A stretch of 64,000 nucleotides of DNA from Massilia psychrophila (GTDB lineage Bacteria > Pseudomonadota > Gammaproteobacteria > Burkholderiales > Burkholderiaceae_D). The stretch is taken from assembly GCF_002760665.1 (NCBI RefSeq), contig NZ_PDOB01000003.1:67434-131433 (forward strand), written 5' to 3'. The notes under the pieces are model-generated. The model had not been told where the DNA came from, searched no databases, and saw only the letters and a program-made list of their open reading frames with translations. The position numbers and the translations under genes were made by a program. Shown here piece by piece: positions 12,088 through 21,983 of this stretch (the stretch's first letter is position 1; each line of letters begins with the position of its first letter).

Positions 12088-13800
12088 ATGTCAACAGCAA
12101 CAACTGAAGCAACTGGTATGGAAAGTTTTGCAGCGCTCTTCGAGGAATCGTTGTCGAAGCAAGATATGCGCTCCGGCGAAGTTATTTCCGCTGAAGTCGT
12201 GCGCCTCGACCACAATTTCGTGATCGTCAACGCCGGCCTCAAGTCCGAAGCTTTCATTCCTATCGAAGAATTCAAGAACGACCAGGGCGAACTGGAAGTT
12301 CAAGTCGGCGATTTCGTTTCCGTAGCGATTGAGTCGCTGGAAAACGGTTTCGGCGATACCATCCTGTCGCGCGACAAGGCAAAACGCCTGGCGTCGTGGC
12401 TGGCCCTGGAAAAAGCAATGGAATCCGGTGAGATCGTCATCGGTACCGTGAACGGTAAAGTCAAGGGCGGCCTGACCGTCCTGACCAACGGCATCCGCGC
12501 ATTCCTGCCCGGTTCGCTGGTCGACACCCGTCCAGTCAAGGACACCACCCCGTTCGAAGGCAAGACCCTGGAATTCAAGGTCATCAAGCTCGACCGTAAG
12601 CGCAACAACGTGGTGCTGTCGCGCCGCGCCGTCATCGAAGCTTCGATGGGCGAAGAGCGCCAGAAGCTGATGGAAACGCTGAAGGAAGGTACCGTCGTTA
12701 CCGGTATCGTCAAGAACATCACCGACTACGGCGCCTTCGTCGACCTCGGCGGTATCGATGGCCTGCTGCACATCACCGACCTGGCTTGGCGTCGCGTGCG
12801 TCACCCGTCGGAAGTGCTGACGGTTGGCCAGGAAATCACTGCCAAGGTTCTCAAGTACGACCAGGAAAAGAACCGCGTCTCGCTGGGTGTCAAGCAGCTC
12901 GGCGACGATCCTTGGACCGGCCTGTCGCGTCGTTACCCGCAAAGCACCCGCCTGTTCGGTAAAGTCACCAACCTCACCGACTACGGCGCCTTCGTCGAAG
13001 TCGAGCAGGGCATCGAAGGCCTGGTCCACGTTTCCGAAATGGACTGGACCAACAAGAACGTCGCTCCTAACAAGGTCGTCCAACTGGGCGACGAAGTAGA
13101 AGTGATGGTCCTGGAAATCGATGAAGAGCGTCGCCGTATTTCGCTGGGCATGAAGCAGTGCAAAGCAAATCCGTGGGATGACTTCGGCGTGACCCACAAG
13201 AAGGGTGACAAAGTCCGTGGCGCCATCAAGTCGATCACCGATTTCGGCGTGTTCATCGGCTTGGCCGGCAACATCGACGGCCTGGTGCACCTGTCCGACC
13301 TGTCGTGGACCGAGACGGGCGAAGAAGCCGTCCGCCGCTTCAAGAAAGGTGACGAACTCGAAGCCATCGTGCTGGCAATCGACGTTGAGCGCGAGCGTGT
13401 TTCGCTGGGCGTCAAGCAGCTCGAAGGCGACCCGTTCAACAACTTCGCGGCAATGAACGACAAAGGCTCCCTGGTAACGGGTACGGTCAAGTCGGTCGAG
13501 CCTAAGGGCGCTGTCGTCCAGCTGTCCGAAGAAGTCGAAGGCTATCTGCGTGCTTCCGAAATTTCGCGCGACCGCGTTGAAGATGCCGGTACCCACCTGA
13601 AGGTCGGCGATTCGGTCGAAGCCCTGGTGATCAACATTGACCGCAAAGCGCGCAGCATCCAGCTGTCGATCAAAGCGAAAGACAATGTCGACACCCAGGA
13701 AGCGATGCAGAAAAACGCCTCGTCGGCCGACAACAACGCAGCTTCCGGCACCACCAGCCTGGGCGCGCTGTTGAAGGCCAAGTTCGATAACAAGAACTAA
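12088..13800 (+). CDS. rpsA: 30S ribosomal protein S1
   Basis: 570 residues with six S1 RNA-binding repeats, recognisable by recurring [25 protein letters not shown] and [12 protein letters not shown] segments. The first two repeats, which bind the ribosome, are the most divergent, as expected. S1 recruits mRNA to the 30S subunit. The N-terminus [22 protein letters not shown] is typical of Burkholderiales. Codon choice is strongly biased, fitting high expression. ihfB follows after 17 bp. Confidence 0.98.
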   Translation: MSTATTEATGMESFAALFEESLSKQDMRSGEVISAEVVRLDHNFVIVNAGLKSEAFIPIEEFKNDQGELEVQVGDFVSVAIESLENGFGDTILSRDKAKRLASWLALEKAMESGEIVIGTVNGKVKGGLTVLTNGIRAFLPGSLVDTRPVKDTTPFEGKTLEFKVIKLDRKRNNVVLSRRAVIEASMGEERQKLMETLKEGTVVTGIVKNITDYGAFVDLGGIDGLLHITDLAWRRVRHPSEVLTVGQEITAKVLKYDQEKNRVSLGVKQLGDDPWTGLSRRYPQSTRLFGKVTNLTDYGAFVEVEQGIEGLVHVSEMDWTNKNVAPNKVVQLGDEVEVMVLEIDEERRRISLGMKQCKANPWDDFGVTHKKGDKVRGAIKSITDFGVFIGLAGNIDGLVHLSDLSWTETGEEAVRRFKKGDELEAIVLAIDVERERVSLGVKQLEGDPFNNFAAMNDKGSLVTGTVKSVEPKGAVVQLSEEVEGYLRASEISRDRVEDAGTHLKVGDSVEALVINIDRKARSIQLSIKAKDNVDTQEAMQKNASSADNNAASGTTSLGALLKAKFDNKN

Positions 13801-13817
13801 GTGTTCGAGCAACCCAG

Positions 13818-14123
13818 ATGACGAAGTCCGAACTGATCAACCGCCTCGCTGAACGTTATTCCCAGCTGGTTGCCAAGGATGCGGAGTACGCTGTCAAGAC
13901 CATTCTCGATGCAATGACCAATGCCCTGGCAACCGGTCAACGCATCGAGATCCGTGGTTTCGGCAGTTTTTCCCTGAATAGCCGGCCGCCTCGGATTGGA
14001 CGCAATCCGAAGTCCGGCGACAAAGTAATGGTGCCCGAAAAACGGGTGCCGCACTTCAAGCCTGGCAAACAGCTGCGCGAGCGCGTAGACGCGACGGTCG
14101 GGCAGCCGATCATCGAAGATTAA
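13818..14123 (+). CDS. ihfB: Integration host factor subunit beta
   Basis: 101 residues, a DNABII-family protein. The N-terminus [17 protein letters not shown] and the DNA-intercalating arm [15 protein letters not shown] identify IHF-beta rather than HU. With IHF-alpha it bends DNA at WATCAANNNNTTR sites. It forms the conserved rpsA-ihfB pair and is closed by a terminator. IHF half-sites recur in the repeat region at 46270-46953 of this same window. Confidence 0.97.
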   Translation: MTKSELINRLAERYSQLVAKDAEYAVKTILDAMTNALATGQRIEIRGFGSFSLNSRPPRIGRNPKSGDKVMVPEKRVPHFKPGKQLRERVDATVGQPIIED

Positions 14124-14150
14124 GTCTTCTGGCAGCACAGCATGTAAAGA

Positions 14151-14177
14151 ACGGCGTCCCTGGATGCCGTTTTTTTT
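14151..14177 (+). terminator. Terminator after ihfB
   Basis: ACGGC (14151-14155) pairs with GCCGT (14166-14170), followed by a long T-run. It lies 27 bp after the ihfB stop. Confidence 0.75.
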
Positions 14178-14371
14178 CGTTTTGGCCGCTGAATCGTCGT
14201 CCGCGCGCACGCGGGGACCTCATTTGCGAGAATGACGTGCTTTTGGTTTTACATTAAGCGGTTAGTTCGCTATTTCCGTTTCGCTCCGGCTTCACGCCAC
14301 CGTGGTTTTCTTTGAATAATCGTTATGTTGTGCCACACTTCGCACTTCGACTCAACAGAGGGCCCGGGCTG

Positions 14372-14683
14372 ATGAAATTTGTTTCCACCATCGTTGGATT
14401 GGTGCTGTTTATCCTGTTTTTCGGCTTCGCGCTGAAGAACACGCAGGCGGTCGACCTGCATTTTTTCCTCAATTACGAATTGCGCGGCCCGCTGGTGCTG
14501 ATGCTGCTGGCGTTTTTCATCGCCGGCGCCGCTCTCGGCATCCTCGCCGTCACGCCGACCGTGTTCCGCCATCGGCGCGAACGCACCCGCGCCGAAGACC
14601 GCATTACCGCGCTGCAAAACAACGGCAGCAACGGTGCTACGCCGGTCCAGCCGCAGCCGGACAGCGTGAGCCCGCGGCGCTGA
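14372..14683 (+). CDS. lapA: LapA-domain inner membrane protein
   Basis: 103 residues from ATG 14372. Two hydrophobic segments (about residues 3-21 and 43-65) flank the NTQAVDLHFF motif of the LapA/DUF1049 family, and the tail is basic and polar. In E. coli LapA sits with LapB and helps tune LPS assembly. The lapB start follows 34 bp downstream, matching the conserved pair. Confidence 0.88.
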   Translation: MKFVSTIVGLVLFILFFGFALKNTQAVDLHFFLNYELRGPLVLMLLAFFIAGAALGILAVTPTVFRHRRERTRAEDRITALQNNGSNGATPVQPQPDSVSPRR

Positions 14684-14717
14684 CATTTTTTTCCATCAAA
14701 CCAACAAAAAGAAACGC

Positions 14718-15893
14718 ATGGATTTCGAACTCTGGTGGCTGCTTGGCATCCCCGTCTTTTTTGCCCTCGGCTGGATTGCCGCGCGGGTCGATATCGCGCA
14801 ACTGCTGGCCGAGTCGCGCAGTCTGCCGACCAGTTATTTCAAAGGTCTCAATTTCCTTCTTAACGAACAGCCCGACAAGGCGATCGACGCCTTCATCGAA
14901 ATCGTCAAGCTCGACCCTGAAACGGCCGACATGCACTTCGCGCTCGGCAACCTGTTCCGCCGCCGCGGCGAGATCGAGCGCGCCATCCGGGTCCACCAGA
15001 ACCTGCTGGCGCGGCCCGACTTGCCGCTCGAGCAGCAGCAGCACGCGCAGTACGAGCTGGGCATGGACTACCTGAAAGCCGGCCTGCTGGACCGCGCCGA
15101 AGAAACCTTCAACCTGCTGCTCGAATCGAGCTACGGCGTGCAGGCGCGCCGCGCGCTGCTCGAGATCTTCCAGCGCGAAAAAGAATGGCGCCGCGCGATC
15201 GATGCCGCGCGCGGCCTGCAGGAGTCCGGCGCCGGCGCGCGCCAGAAGGAAATCGCCCAGTTCTACTGCGAGCTGGCGCAGGACGCGCTGGTGCACATGC
15301 AGGTCGCCGAGGCCAGGGAGCTGCTCGACGAAGCGCTGCACGCCGACCGCAAGAACGTGCGCGCCACCATGCTGTCGGGTGACGTCCAGCTGGCCCAGGG
15401 CGACGTCGAAGGCGCCCTGAAGACCTGGCGCCGCGTCGAGCAGCAAAGCGTGCCGCACGTGGCGCTGGTCGCAGCGCGGCTGATGGACGGCTACAAGCGG
15501 GTCGGACGGGCTCAGGAAGGCGTCAACCTGCTGCGCTCCTACCTGGCCGAAGCATCGTCGGTCGACCTGATCGAAGTCGTGTTCAAGGCCGTGATCGATC
15601 TCGACGGCGTCGAGGCGGCCAAGGATCTGGTGGTCCAGGAGCTGCGCCGCAGTCCGACCTTGCTGGGCCTGGACAAGCTGCTCGAGGCGCGCCTGATGGA
15701 CGCCCGCGCCGACATCTGGGAAGAGCTGTCGATGGTGAAGAACCTGGTGCACGGCTATACCCAGAAGCTGGCGCGCTACCAGTGCAGCCATTGCGGCTTT
15801 AAGGCGCGCCAGTTTTACTGGCAATGCCCCGGCTGCAGCCGCTGGGAGACTTACCCGCCGCGCCGCACCGAAGAACTCAATGTGATGAACTAA
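14718..15893 (+). CDS. lapB: Lipopolysaccharide assembly protein LapB (YciM)
   Basis: 391 residues. One N-terminal membrane anchor (about 5-20) is followed by a series of TPR helices. The C-terminal rubredoxin-like zinc knuckle CSHCGFKARQFYWQCPGC lies near residue 355. LapB links LPS synthesis and transport and, in enterics, presents LpxC to FtsH. Length, anchor and metal-binding tail all match the family. Genes for heptose and UDP-glucuronate supply follow on the same strand. Confidence 0.95.
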   Translation: MDFELWWLLGIPVFFALGWIAARVDIAQLLAESRSLPTSYFKGLNFLLNEQPDKAIDAFIEIVKLDPETADMHFALGNLFRRRGEIERAIRVHQNLLARPDLPLEQQQHAQYELGMDYLKAGLLDRAEETFNLLLESSYGVQARRALLEIFQREKEWRRAIDAARGLQESGAGARQKEIAQFYCELAQDALVHMQVAEARELLDEALHADRKNVRATMLSGDVQLAQGDVEGALKTWRRVEQQSVPHVALVAARLMDGYKRVGRAQEGVNLLRSYLAEASSVDLIEVVFKAVIDLDGVEAAKDLVVQELRRSPTLLGLDKLLEARLMDARADIWEELSMVKNLVHGYTQKLARYQCSHCGFKARQFYWQCPGCSRWETYPPRRTEELNVMN

Positions 15894-15920
15894 GCATAGA
15901 CCGAGAACAGAGATAACCCC

Positions 15921-17288
15921 ATGAAAATTACGATTATCGGCACCGGCTACGTAGGCCTGGTGACCGGCGCCTGCCTGGCCGAACTGGGCAACGACGTGTT
16001 CTGCCTCGACATCGACGCCGACAAGATCGCGCTGCTCAACAGCGGCGGCATCCCGATCCACGAGCCGGGCCTGGAAGAAGTCGTCGCCCGCAACCGCGCC
16101 GCTGGCCGGCTGCAGTTTTCGACCGACGTCGCCGCCAGCGTGGCGCACGGGGCGCTGCAGTTCATCGCGGTCGGCACGCCGCCCGACGAGGACGGCTCGG
16201 CCGACCTGCAATACGTGCTGGCGGCGGCGCGCAACATCGGCCGCCACATGGCGGGCTTCAAGGTCATCGTCGACAAGTCGACCGTCCCGGTCGGCACCGC
16301 CGACAGGGTCAGCACCGTCGTGGCCCAGGAAATCGCCGCCAGCGGCAGCGGCGCGACGTTCTCGGTGGTGTCGAATCCCGAATTTCTGAAAGAGGGCGCG
16401 GCGGTCGAGGACTTCATGCGGCCCGACCGCATCGTCATCGGCCACGACAGCGGCGCCCAGGGGCTGCGCGCGCGCGAATTGATGAAAAAGCTGTATGCGC
16501 CGTACAACCGCAACCATGAACGCACTTTCTGGATGGACGTGCGCTCGGCCGAGTTCACCAAGTACGCGGCGAACGCCATGCTGGCCACCCGTATCTCGTT
16601 CATGAACGAACTGGCCAACCTGGCCGACAAGGTCGGCGTCGACATCGAGGCGGTGCGCCATGGCATCGGCTCCGACCCGCGCATCGGCCACAGCTTCCTG
16701 TATGCCGGTGCCGGTTATGGCGGCTCGTGCTTCCCGAAGGACGTTCAGGCGCTCGAGCGCACCGCCCGCCAGTACGACCAGGACCTGTTCATCCTGCGCG
16801 CGGTCGAGGCGGTCAACGACCGCCAGAAGCAGGTGCTCGGCAAGAAGGTCGTCGCCAACTTCGGCGAAGACCTGGCCGGCCGCCACTTTGCCATCTGGGG
16901 TTTGGCGTTCAAGCCGAACACCGACGACATGCGCGAAGCGCCGGCCCGCGTGCTGCTGCGCGAGCTGATCGAGCGCGGCGCCAGCGTCGCGGTGTACGAC
17001 CCGGTGGCGATGCTCGAGGCGCGCCGTGTGCTGGCGCGCGACCTCGACCCGGCCCAGTTTGCGCAAGTGCGCTTCGCCGCCAACCCGATGGACGCGCTCG
17101 ACGAGGCCGACGCCCTCGTCATCGTCACCGAATGGAAGGCTTTCCGTAGTCCCGATTTCGAGCAGATCAAGGCGCGCCTGAAAAACCCGATCGTGTTCGA
17201 CGGGCGCAACCTGTTCGAGCCGGAGCAGATGGCCGAACACGGCATCGAATATCACGGCATCGGCCGCTCCGTGCTGACGCGCAGGTGA
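15921..17288 (+). CDS. ugd: UDP-glucose 6-dehydrogenase
   Basis: 455 residues with the UDP-sugar dehydrogenase layout. The N-terminal Rossmann motif is [19 protein letters not shown]. The catalytic Cys270 sits in [10 protein letters not shown], and a C-terminal UDP-binding domain begins around [18 protein letters not shown]. It oxidises UDP-glucose to UDP-glucuronate for LPS or exopolysaccharide. Its stop is four bases from the next gene's ATG. Confidence 0.96.
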   Translation: MKITIIGTGYVGLVTGACLAELGNDVFCLDIDADKIALLNSGGIPIHEPGLEEVVARNRAAGRLQFSTDVAASVAHGALQFIAVGTPPDEDGSADLQYVLAAARNIGRHMAGFKVIVDKSTVPVGTADRVSTVVAQEIAASGSGATFSVVSNPEFLKEGAAVEDFMRPDRIVIGHDSGAQGLRARELMKKLYAPYNRNHERTFWMDVRSAEFTKYAANAMLATRISFMNELANLADKVGVDIEAVRHGIGSDPRIGHSFLYAGAGYGGSCFPKDVQALERTARQYDQDLFILRAVEAVNDRQKQVLGKKVVANFGEDLAGRHFAIWGLAFKPNTDDMREAPARVLLRELIERGASVAVYDPVAMLEARRVLARDLDPAQFAQVRFAANPMDALDEADALVIVTEWKAFRSPDFEQIKARLKNPIVFDGRNLFEPEQMAEHGIEYHGIGRSVLTRR

Positions 17289-17292
17289 CTTG

Positions 17293-18285
17293 ATGACCAT
17301 TGCCGACGAAACCGCAATCAGCCGCCTGTTGACCCCTGACAGCAACCCGAACATCGGCGCGCCGCTGCTGGACGCGGTGCGCATCCTGGTGGTGGGCGAC
17401 GTCATGCTGGATCGTTACTGGTTCGGCGACGTCAGCCGGATTTCGCCGGAGGCGCCGGTGCCGGTGGTGCGCATCGAACGGCGCGAAGAGCGCCTCGGCG
17501 GCGCCGCCAACGTCGCGCGCAACGTCGCTTCGCTGGGCGCCCATTGCGGCCTGCTCGGCGTGGTCGGCGCCGACGAAGCCGGCGCGCAGGTCGAGCAATT
17601 GCTGGCCGAGTCGAGCATTTTCAGCTACCTCAAGCGCGACGCGGCAATTTCGACCATCATCAAGCTGCGCGTGATCGGCCGCAACCAGCAACTGCTGCGG
17701 ATCGACTTCGAAGACGCGCCGAGCGACACCGTGCTGCGCGACAAGCTGACCCAGTTCAACAGCGTGCTGGACGACTACAGCGTGATCATCTTGTCCGACT
17801 ACAACAAAGGCAGCCTGGTCAACGTTGCCGAGATGATCCGCGCCGCCCGCGCCGCCGGCAAAGTGGTGATGGTCGATCCGAAGGGCGACGATTTCGCGCC
17901 CTACGCCGGCGCCACCATTCTCACGCCCAACAAGTCCGAACTCAAACGCATCGTCGGCTCCTGGAGCAGCGAAGAGCAGCTGACCGCGAAGGCCCAGTCG
18001 CTGCGCCAGCAACTGGGACTGGACGCCTTGCTGCTGACCCGTTCAGAAGAGGGCATGAGTCTTTACAGCGCCACCGAAGTGTTGCACATGCATGCCGCCG
18101 CGCGCGAAGTGTTCGACGTTTCCGGCGCCGGCGACACGGTGATTGCGACGATGGCGGCGATGTTAGGGGCCGGCATGCCGATGGCCGACGCCTTGATCAC
18201 CGCCAACCGTGCCGGAGGCATTGTCGTCGGCAAGCTGGGCACTGCGACAGTCACCCGCGAGGAATTGTTCGGCGCGGGGCGCTAG
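17293..18285 (+). CDS. rfaE1: D-glycero-beta-D-manno-heptose-7-phosphate kinase
   Basis: 330 residues from ATG 17293, with AGGTGA (overlapping the ugd stop) as ribosome-binding site. It is a PfkB/ribokinase-family kinase: GDVMLDRYWFGDVSRISPEAPVPVV near the N-terminus and the catalytic SGAGDTV motif near residue 275. It lacks the nucleotidyltransferase half of enteric HldE, so it is the stand-alone kinase (RfaE1/HldA) of ADP-heptose synthesis for the LPS core. Tight spacing to ugd suggests co-translation. Confidence 0.93.
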   Translation: MTIADETAISRLLTPDSNPNIGAPLLDAVRILVVGDVMLDRYWFGDVSRISPEAPVPVVRIERREERLGGAANVARNVASLGAHCGLLGVVGADEAGAQVEQLLAESSIFSYLKRDAAISTIIKLRVIGRNQQLLRIDFEDAPSDTVLRDKLTQFNSVLDDYSVIILSDYNKGSLVNVAEMIRAARAAGKVVMVDPKGDDFAPYAGATILTPNKSELKRIVGSWSSEEQLTAKAQSLRQQLGLDALLLTRSEEGMSLYSATEVLHMHAAAREVFDVSGAGDTVIATMAAMLGAGMPMADALITANRAGGIVVGKLGTATVTREELFGAGR

Positions 18286-18296
18286 CGCTGCTTGAG

Positions 18297-18382
18297 CCGG
18301 GTCAGACAACGGCGTCGACCCGGGGTCAACCGTGGCCGTGGTCAGCCGTTAAGCAGCTGAGGGCAGCGCCCGCCGCCCTCAG
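18297..18382 (+). other. Two hairpins between rfaE1 and the ComEA-like gene
   Basis: CCGGGTC/GACCCGG (18297-18303 with 18317-18323) is followed by a perfect 8-bp stem CTGAGGGC/GCCCTCAG (18357-18364 with 18375-18382). Neither has a T-run. They lie 28 bp or more upstream of the next start and could attenuate or stabilise the transcript. Confidence 0.5.
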
Positions 18383-18410
18383 TTACCCAACAACAACGGA
18401 GAATACGGAC

Positions 18411-18770
18411 ATGATCAAGAAACTGATGCTCGCAGTCGCAACGATGATTGTCACGATGGGTTTTGCATTTGCGCAGGTCGACGTCAACAAAGCTGACCTT
18501 GGCGCGCTCGATACCATCAAAGGGATTGGCCCGAAGACCGCCAAGCTGATCATCGACGAGCGCACCAAGGGCGGCCCCTTCAAGGACTGGGCCGACCTCG
18601 AGAGCCGGGTTAAGGGTGTGGGTACGAAAAATGCCCAAAAAATGTCGGCTGCCGGCCTGCAGGTGGGCGGCAAATCGATCGACGGCGCCGCTGGCGCCAA
18701 GCCAGCCGCGAAGCCTGTCGCCGCCAAGGCATCCAAGCTAGCCCCCGCCGCCACGCCCGCCAAAATTTAA
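18411..18770 (+). CDS. ComEA-like helix-hairpin-helix protein, exported
   Basis: 119 residues from ATG 18411, with GGAG upstream. A signal peptide ends near residue 22 (FAFAQ). A ComEA-type helix-hairpin-helix module follows (VDVNKADLGALDTIKGIGPKTAKLI, then GVGTKNAQKM), and the tail is rich in Ala, Lys and Pro. Such proteins bind double-stranded DNA non-specifically in the periplasm; a role in DNA uptake is inference, and no other competence gene is adjacent. It stands between rfaE1 and cysM with its own leader. Confidence 0.8.
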   Translation: MIKKLMLAVATMIVTMGFAFAQVDVNKADLGALDTIKGIGPKTAKLIIDERTKGGPFKDWADLESRVKGVGTKNAQKMSAAGLQVGGKSIDGAAGAKPAAKPVAAKASKLAPAATPAKI

Positions 18771-18788
18771 TCCGCGCCGAACCTACGA

Positions 18789-18814
18789 GAGCCCCGCCGG
18801 CAACCGCGGGGCTC
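18789..18814 (+). terminator. Probable terminator hairpin after the ComEA-like gene
   Basis: GAGCCCCGC (18789-18797) pairs perfectly with GCGGGGCTC (18806-18814), 18 bp after the stop. No T-tract follows, so it may act with Rho or merely stabilise the RNA. Confidence 0.55.
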
Positions 18815-18933
18815 CGTTACGTCCTGCGACCGTTAAATAGTCGTCCTCGCGCCCGGCCCGGCCCCGCGTATACGCGTTAATGCATCCCGACATACAATGA
18901 AGCTTGTTCGAACTGCCTGAGAGTAGAGTACCT

Positions 18934-19836
18934 ATGCCTTACAAGACAATACAAGACACCATCGGCAACACGCCGCTGGTGCAGCTGGTGCGCCTGCCGG
19001 GCGCTGCTGCCGCCGCGCGCAACAACATCATCCTCGGCAAGATGGAAGGCGACAATCCGGCCGGCTCGGTCAAGGACCGCGCGGCGCTGTCGATGCTGGT
19101 GCGTGCCGAGCAGCGCGGCGACATCAAGCCGGGCGACACCCTGATCGAAGCGACCAGCGGCAATACCGGCATCGCGCTGGCGATGGTGGCCGCGGTGCGC
19201 GGCTACAAGATGGTGCTGCTGATGCCGGACAACCTGTCGGTGGAGCGGCGCCAGAGCATGGCCGCCTACGGCGCCGACATCGTGCTGACGCCGAAAACCG
19301 GCGGCATGGAATACGCCCGCGACATGGCCGAGCAGATGCAACGCGAGGGCAAGGGCATCATCCTCGACCAGTTCGGCAACCAGGACAATCCGCGCGCGCA
19401 CTTCGAGACCACCGGCCCGGAAATCTGGCGCGACACCGAAGGGCGGGTCACCCATTTTGTCAGCGCGATGGGCACCACCGGCACCATCATGGGCGTGTCG
19501 CATTACCTGAAAGAGCAGAACCCGGAGATACGCATCATCGGTGCCCAGCCGGAAGAGGGTTCGTCGATTCCCGGCATCCGCAAGTGGCCTGAAGCTTACC
19601 TGCCGAAAATTTTCGACAAGGCGCGCGTCGACCAGGTCGAAAGCGTGAGCCAGGCGCAAGCCGAACACATGGCGCGAAGACTAGCGGCGGAAGAGGGAAT
19701 TTTCTGCGGAATTTCAGCGGCGGGCGCCTGCGAAATTGCCCTGCGTGTCGCACAGAGCGTGGAGAACGCCACCATCGTGTTCATCGTCTGCGACCGCGGG
19801 GATCGCTATCTGTCGACAGGAGTTTTTCCGGCCTGA
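18934..19836 (+). CDS. cysM: Cysteine synthase B (O-acetylserine sulfhydrylase)
   Basis: 300 residues from ATG 18934. PLP-binding Lys47 sits in NPAGSVKDR. The substrate loop TSGNTG and the phosphate-binding GTTGT are present. Length (E. coli CysM is 303) and the short C-terminus favour CysM over the longer CysK. It makes cysteine from O-acetylserine and sulfide or thiosulfate in the cytosol. Confidence 0.93.
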   Translation: MPYKTIQDTIGNTPLVQLVRLPGAAAAARNNIILGKMEGDNPAGSVKDRAALSMLVRAEQRGDIKPGDTLIEATSGNTGIALAMVAAVRGYKMVLLMPDNLSVERRQSMAAYGADIVLTPKTGGMEYARDMAEQMQREGKGIILDQFGNQDNPRAHFETTGPEIWRDTEGRVTHFVSAMGTTGTIMGVSHYLKEQNPEIRIIGAQPEEGSSIPGIRKWPEAYLPKIFDKARVDQVESVSQAQAEHMARRLAAEEGIFCGISAAGACEIALRVAQSVENATIVFIVCDRGDRYLSTGVFPA

Positions 19837-19852
19837 GGTACGAATGATTATG

Positions 19853-19919
19853 TAAAAAACGCCCAGGTCCTTTCAGGGAAGGGACCTGGGTGAGCATTGG
19901 TCCGGGTCTGAACCCGGAC
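19853..19919 (-). terminator. Double hairpin with T-tract, terminator of the HTH gene
   Basis: On the minus strand, downstream of the gene ending at 19924, comes first GTCCGGGT/ACCCGGAC (19900-19919). A second stem GGACCTGGG/CCCAGGTCC (19862-19890) follows and ends in a T-run (19854-19859). It probably also stops cysM transcription coming the other way. Confidence 0.75.
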
Positions 19920-19923
19920 TGGC

Positions 19924-20253
19924 TCAAGCTTGCGGTTCGCCTTCTTTTGGCTTGAACTGCTTGTCGCTGATGCGGAACTTGTTGCGGCGGTCACCCATCA
20001 GGTAACGCAGGTCGCGGATCGACAGGTCACTCACTTCGTGCATGCGGATCAGCAGCGATGCGCCGACCGGCAAACGGTGGTGGCGGATTTTGGAAATGAC
20101 CGGCGGCGCCACTTCAAGGGCGCGCGACAGCGCTGCGTCGTTTTTCAGGCGCAGGTTTTCGATGAGTGTGTCGAGCAACCGGTTAGGGTTGTACTGCAAC
20201 AGATCATCCGAATCCGAATCGCTGTTTATATCAATGCCGACTTGGTTTGTCAT
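19924..20253 (-). CDS. Small DNA-binding (lambda-repressor-like HTH) protein
   Basis: 109 residues from ATG 20253. The core, LLDTLIENLRLKNDAALSRALEVAPPVISKIRHHRLPVGASLLIRM, reads as a Cro/CI-type helix-turn-helix (about residues 25-75). An acidic N-terminus (DINSDSDSDD) precedes it and a basic C-terminal tail follows. It is probably a small transcriptional regulator; target unknown. A longer upstream reading exists but lacks conservation-like features, and this ATG follows an AT-rich untranslated stretch. The AT-rich region upstream may hold its own operator. Confidence 0.65.
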   Translation of the reverse strand: MTNQVGIDINSDSDSDDLLQYNPNRLLDTLIENLRLKNDAALSRALEVAPPVISKIRHHRLPVGASLLIRMHEVSDLSIRDLRYLMGDRRNKFRISDKQFKPKEGEPQA

Positions 20254-20741
20254 GATTTCTAATATTCCTATCTTGAGTTGTCCTGCTGGTTCGTACACTC
20301 GGCGTTGCGGTGCTACAACCGTAATTTGTTTTATCGACTGCGAAGGCTTTGCTAACACTTTGGAAAATCTGTACACAATAATACAACGTTTCCTGATGTA
20401 ATACCTGAAAGCAATAAAAATCGGATTGACAGCGTCGGCCGTTCGTTGTCAAGTTGCAACGTAGCCCATATGCAATTCTCTCACATTATCACTCTCTTGC
20501 AATTGTTTTTCAAGTACAGTTAAGTGTAGGGTAATTATCGATGATCAGCCGCACAATTCCGACCCGCATGGCCTGGTGCGCTTGTATAGGGGAGTATCTT
20601 GCCAGGTCGACAAATTTAGCCCTCCGCGAGCCAGAAAAAATCGACATACACGGGGGTGTATGTGCCAACGGCGACGGCTGGGCCTTGTGATTGGCCGCGG
20701 CCCGTTACACCTGATTACAAAGTTTTTCCTAAAAACAACTT
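20254..20741. other. Non-coding AT-rich region between the HTH gene and mltB
   Basis: 488 bp with no supportable gene. It includes a perfect hairpin ACATACAC-GGGG-GTGTATGT (20644-20663). TTGTCAAGTTGCAAC-type sequence near 20448-20460 could belong to the HTH promoter. The mltB stop lies at 20742 and I see no clear terminator for that operon here. Confidence 0.5.
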
Positions 20742-21983
20742 TTACATACCCCGTGCAAGACGCAGTGCGCGTCCGAGTTCGACCACTGACATGGCATAAA
20801 AATAACTGCGGTTGTAATGGGTAATTGCAAAAAAATTATCTGTTGCCAGCCAGTATTCTGTTGCCTCAGCGCCGTTCTGGAGGTCGATCAATCCGAACAG
20901 CTTGCCGGCGGGAAGTGCCAGACTGCTGATTGCACCAGCTGCCGCCAGTTCTTCGGCGCTGTTTCTGGCTGCCAGTGCCTGGCCGATGAGGGGCTCCCAT
21001 GCACGGTTCAGCGACACCTCGGCCGGGTAAGCAAGCGGCCCGGTCTGGTCGGCCTTCCAGCCGTGCTGGACGAGGAAGTTGGCAACGCTGCCGATGGCGT
21101 CGACTGCCGAGTCGCGCAGGTCGACCCGGCCGTCGGCGTCGAAGTCCACGCCCCAGGCGAGGATGCTGCCCGGCATGAATTGCGGCAGGCCGACGGCGCC
21201 GGCGAACGAGCCGACCAGCGACAAGGGATCCATGTTCGACTTGCGCGCCAGCAGCAGCGTGTTTTCGAGCTCGCCACGGAAAAAGCGCATGCGCGCCTCG
21301 CGGTTCGGCGTTTCCGGATAGGCAAAGGCGAGCGTCGTCAATACATCCATCACCCGGAACCGCCCGGTGTTGCGGCCGTACACGGTTTCGACGCCGATGA
21401 TGGCGACGATCGTTTCGGCCGGCACGCCGTAGGCTGCTTCGGCGCGCGCCAGCGCCGCGGCGTTGTCGTTCCAGAAGCTCACGCCGGCGTCGATCCGCAC
21501 CGGCTCGATGAAACGGTCGCGGTAGGCTTGCCAGTTCTTCGCCTTGCCCGGCGGCGCCGGCTTGACCAGTTGCACCGCCGAGTCGATGTAGTTCACCTGC
21601 GACATCAAGGCCTTGAGTGCCTCGGTGTCGAAGCCGTGCTTGCCAGCCATCTCCTGCTCGAAATCGGCGACCGCTTTCCACTCGCGGAAGTTGACCGGTT
21701 CGCCGGCGTAATCGACCGCGCGCGCAAGCGGCTTCGGCCTGGGCGCCGCCTTGACGATTGTCGCCGCCCTGGTGGCCTTGGCAACCTTCAAGGCCTTGGC
21801 GGCCTTGGCCGTTTTAGGCGTGGCCGTGGCCGATTTGGTCTGGGCTGCCGACGCGGCGGCGATAGCGCCGGTGGGGGGAGCCGCAGCGCAGGCCAACGCC
21901 AGCAGCAGGGGGAGAGCGCGCCAGCAACGCGGTAAAGGGCGGCGCAAGAGACGGCGTGAGAGCGGGTGCGGCAAGAATGTCAT
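20742..21983 (-). CDS. mltB: Lytic murein transglycosylase B
   Basis: 413 residues from ATG 21983, which overlaps the tgpA stop (ATGA). The N-terminus is hydrophobic after basic residues (a signal peptide), followed by an Ala/Lys-rich linker. The MltB catalytic domain has IIGVETVYGRNTGRFRV, containing the catalytic glutamate, AGAVGLPQFMPGS, and AWGVDFDADGRVDL. It cleaves peptidoglycan with 1,6-anhydro product formation. It is the last gene of the moxR-DUF58-transglutaminase run. Much longer in-frame readings upstream are antisense-like and Arg/Ala-rich, so they are not used. Confidence 0.92.
   Translation of the reverse strand: MTFLPHPLSRRLLRRPLPRCWRALPLLLALACAAAPPTGAIAAASAAQTKSATATPKTAKAAKALKVAKATRAATIVKAAPRPKPLARAVDYAGEPVNFREWKAVADFEQEMAGKHGFDTEALKALMSQVNYIDSAVQLVKPAPPGKAKNWQAYRDRFIEPVRIDAGVSFWNDNAAALARAEAAYGVPAETIVAIIGVETVYGRNTGRFRVMDVLTTLAFAYPETPNREARMRFFRGELENTLLLARKSNMDPLSLVGSFAGAVGLPQFMPGSILAWGVDFDADGRVDLRDSAVDAIGSVANFLVQHGWKADQTGPLAYPAEVSLNRAWEPLIGQALAARNSAEELAAAGAISSLALPAGKLFGLIDLQNGAEATEYWLATDNFFAITHYNRSYFYAMSVVELGRALRLARGM

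Noticed and set aside
14637-17405. 922-residue minus-strand reading opposite lapB and ugd
   Set aside because: It overlaps two well-supported genes and has no recognisable motif; a high-GC shadow frame.
17544-18410. N-terminal extension of the ComEA-like protein through rfaE1
   Set aside because: It is out of frame with a real gene. The exported form starting at 18411 has a proper ribosome site and signal peptide.
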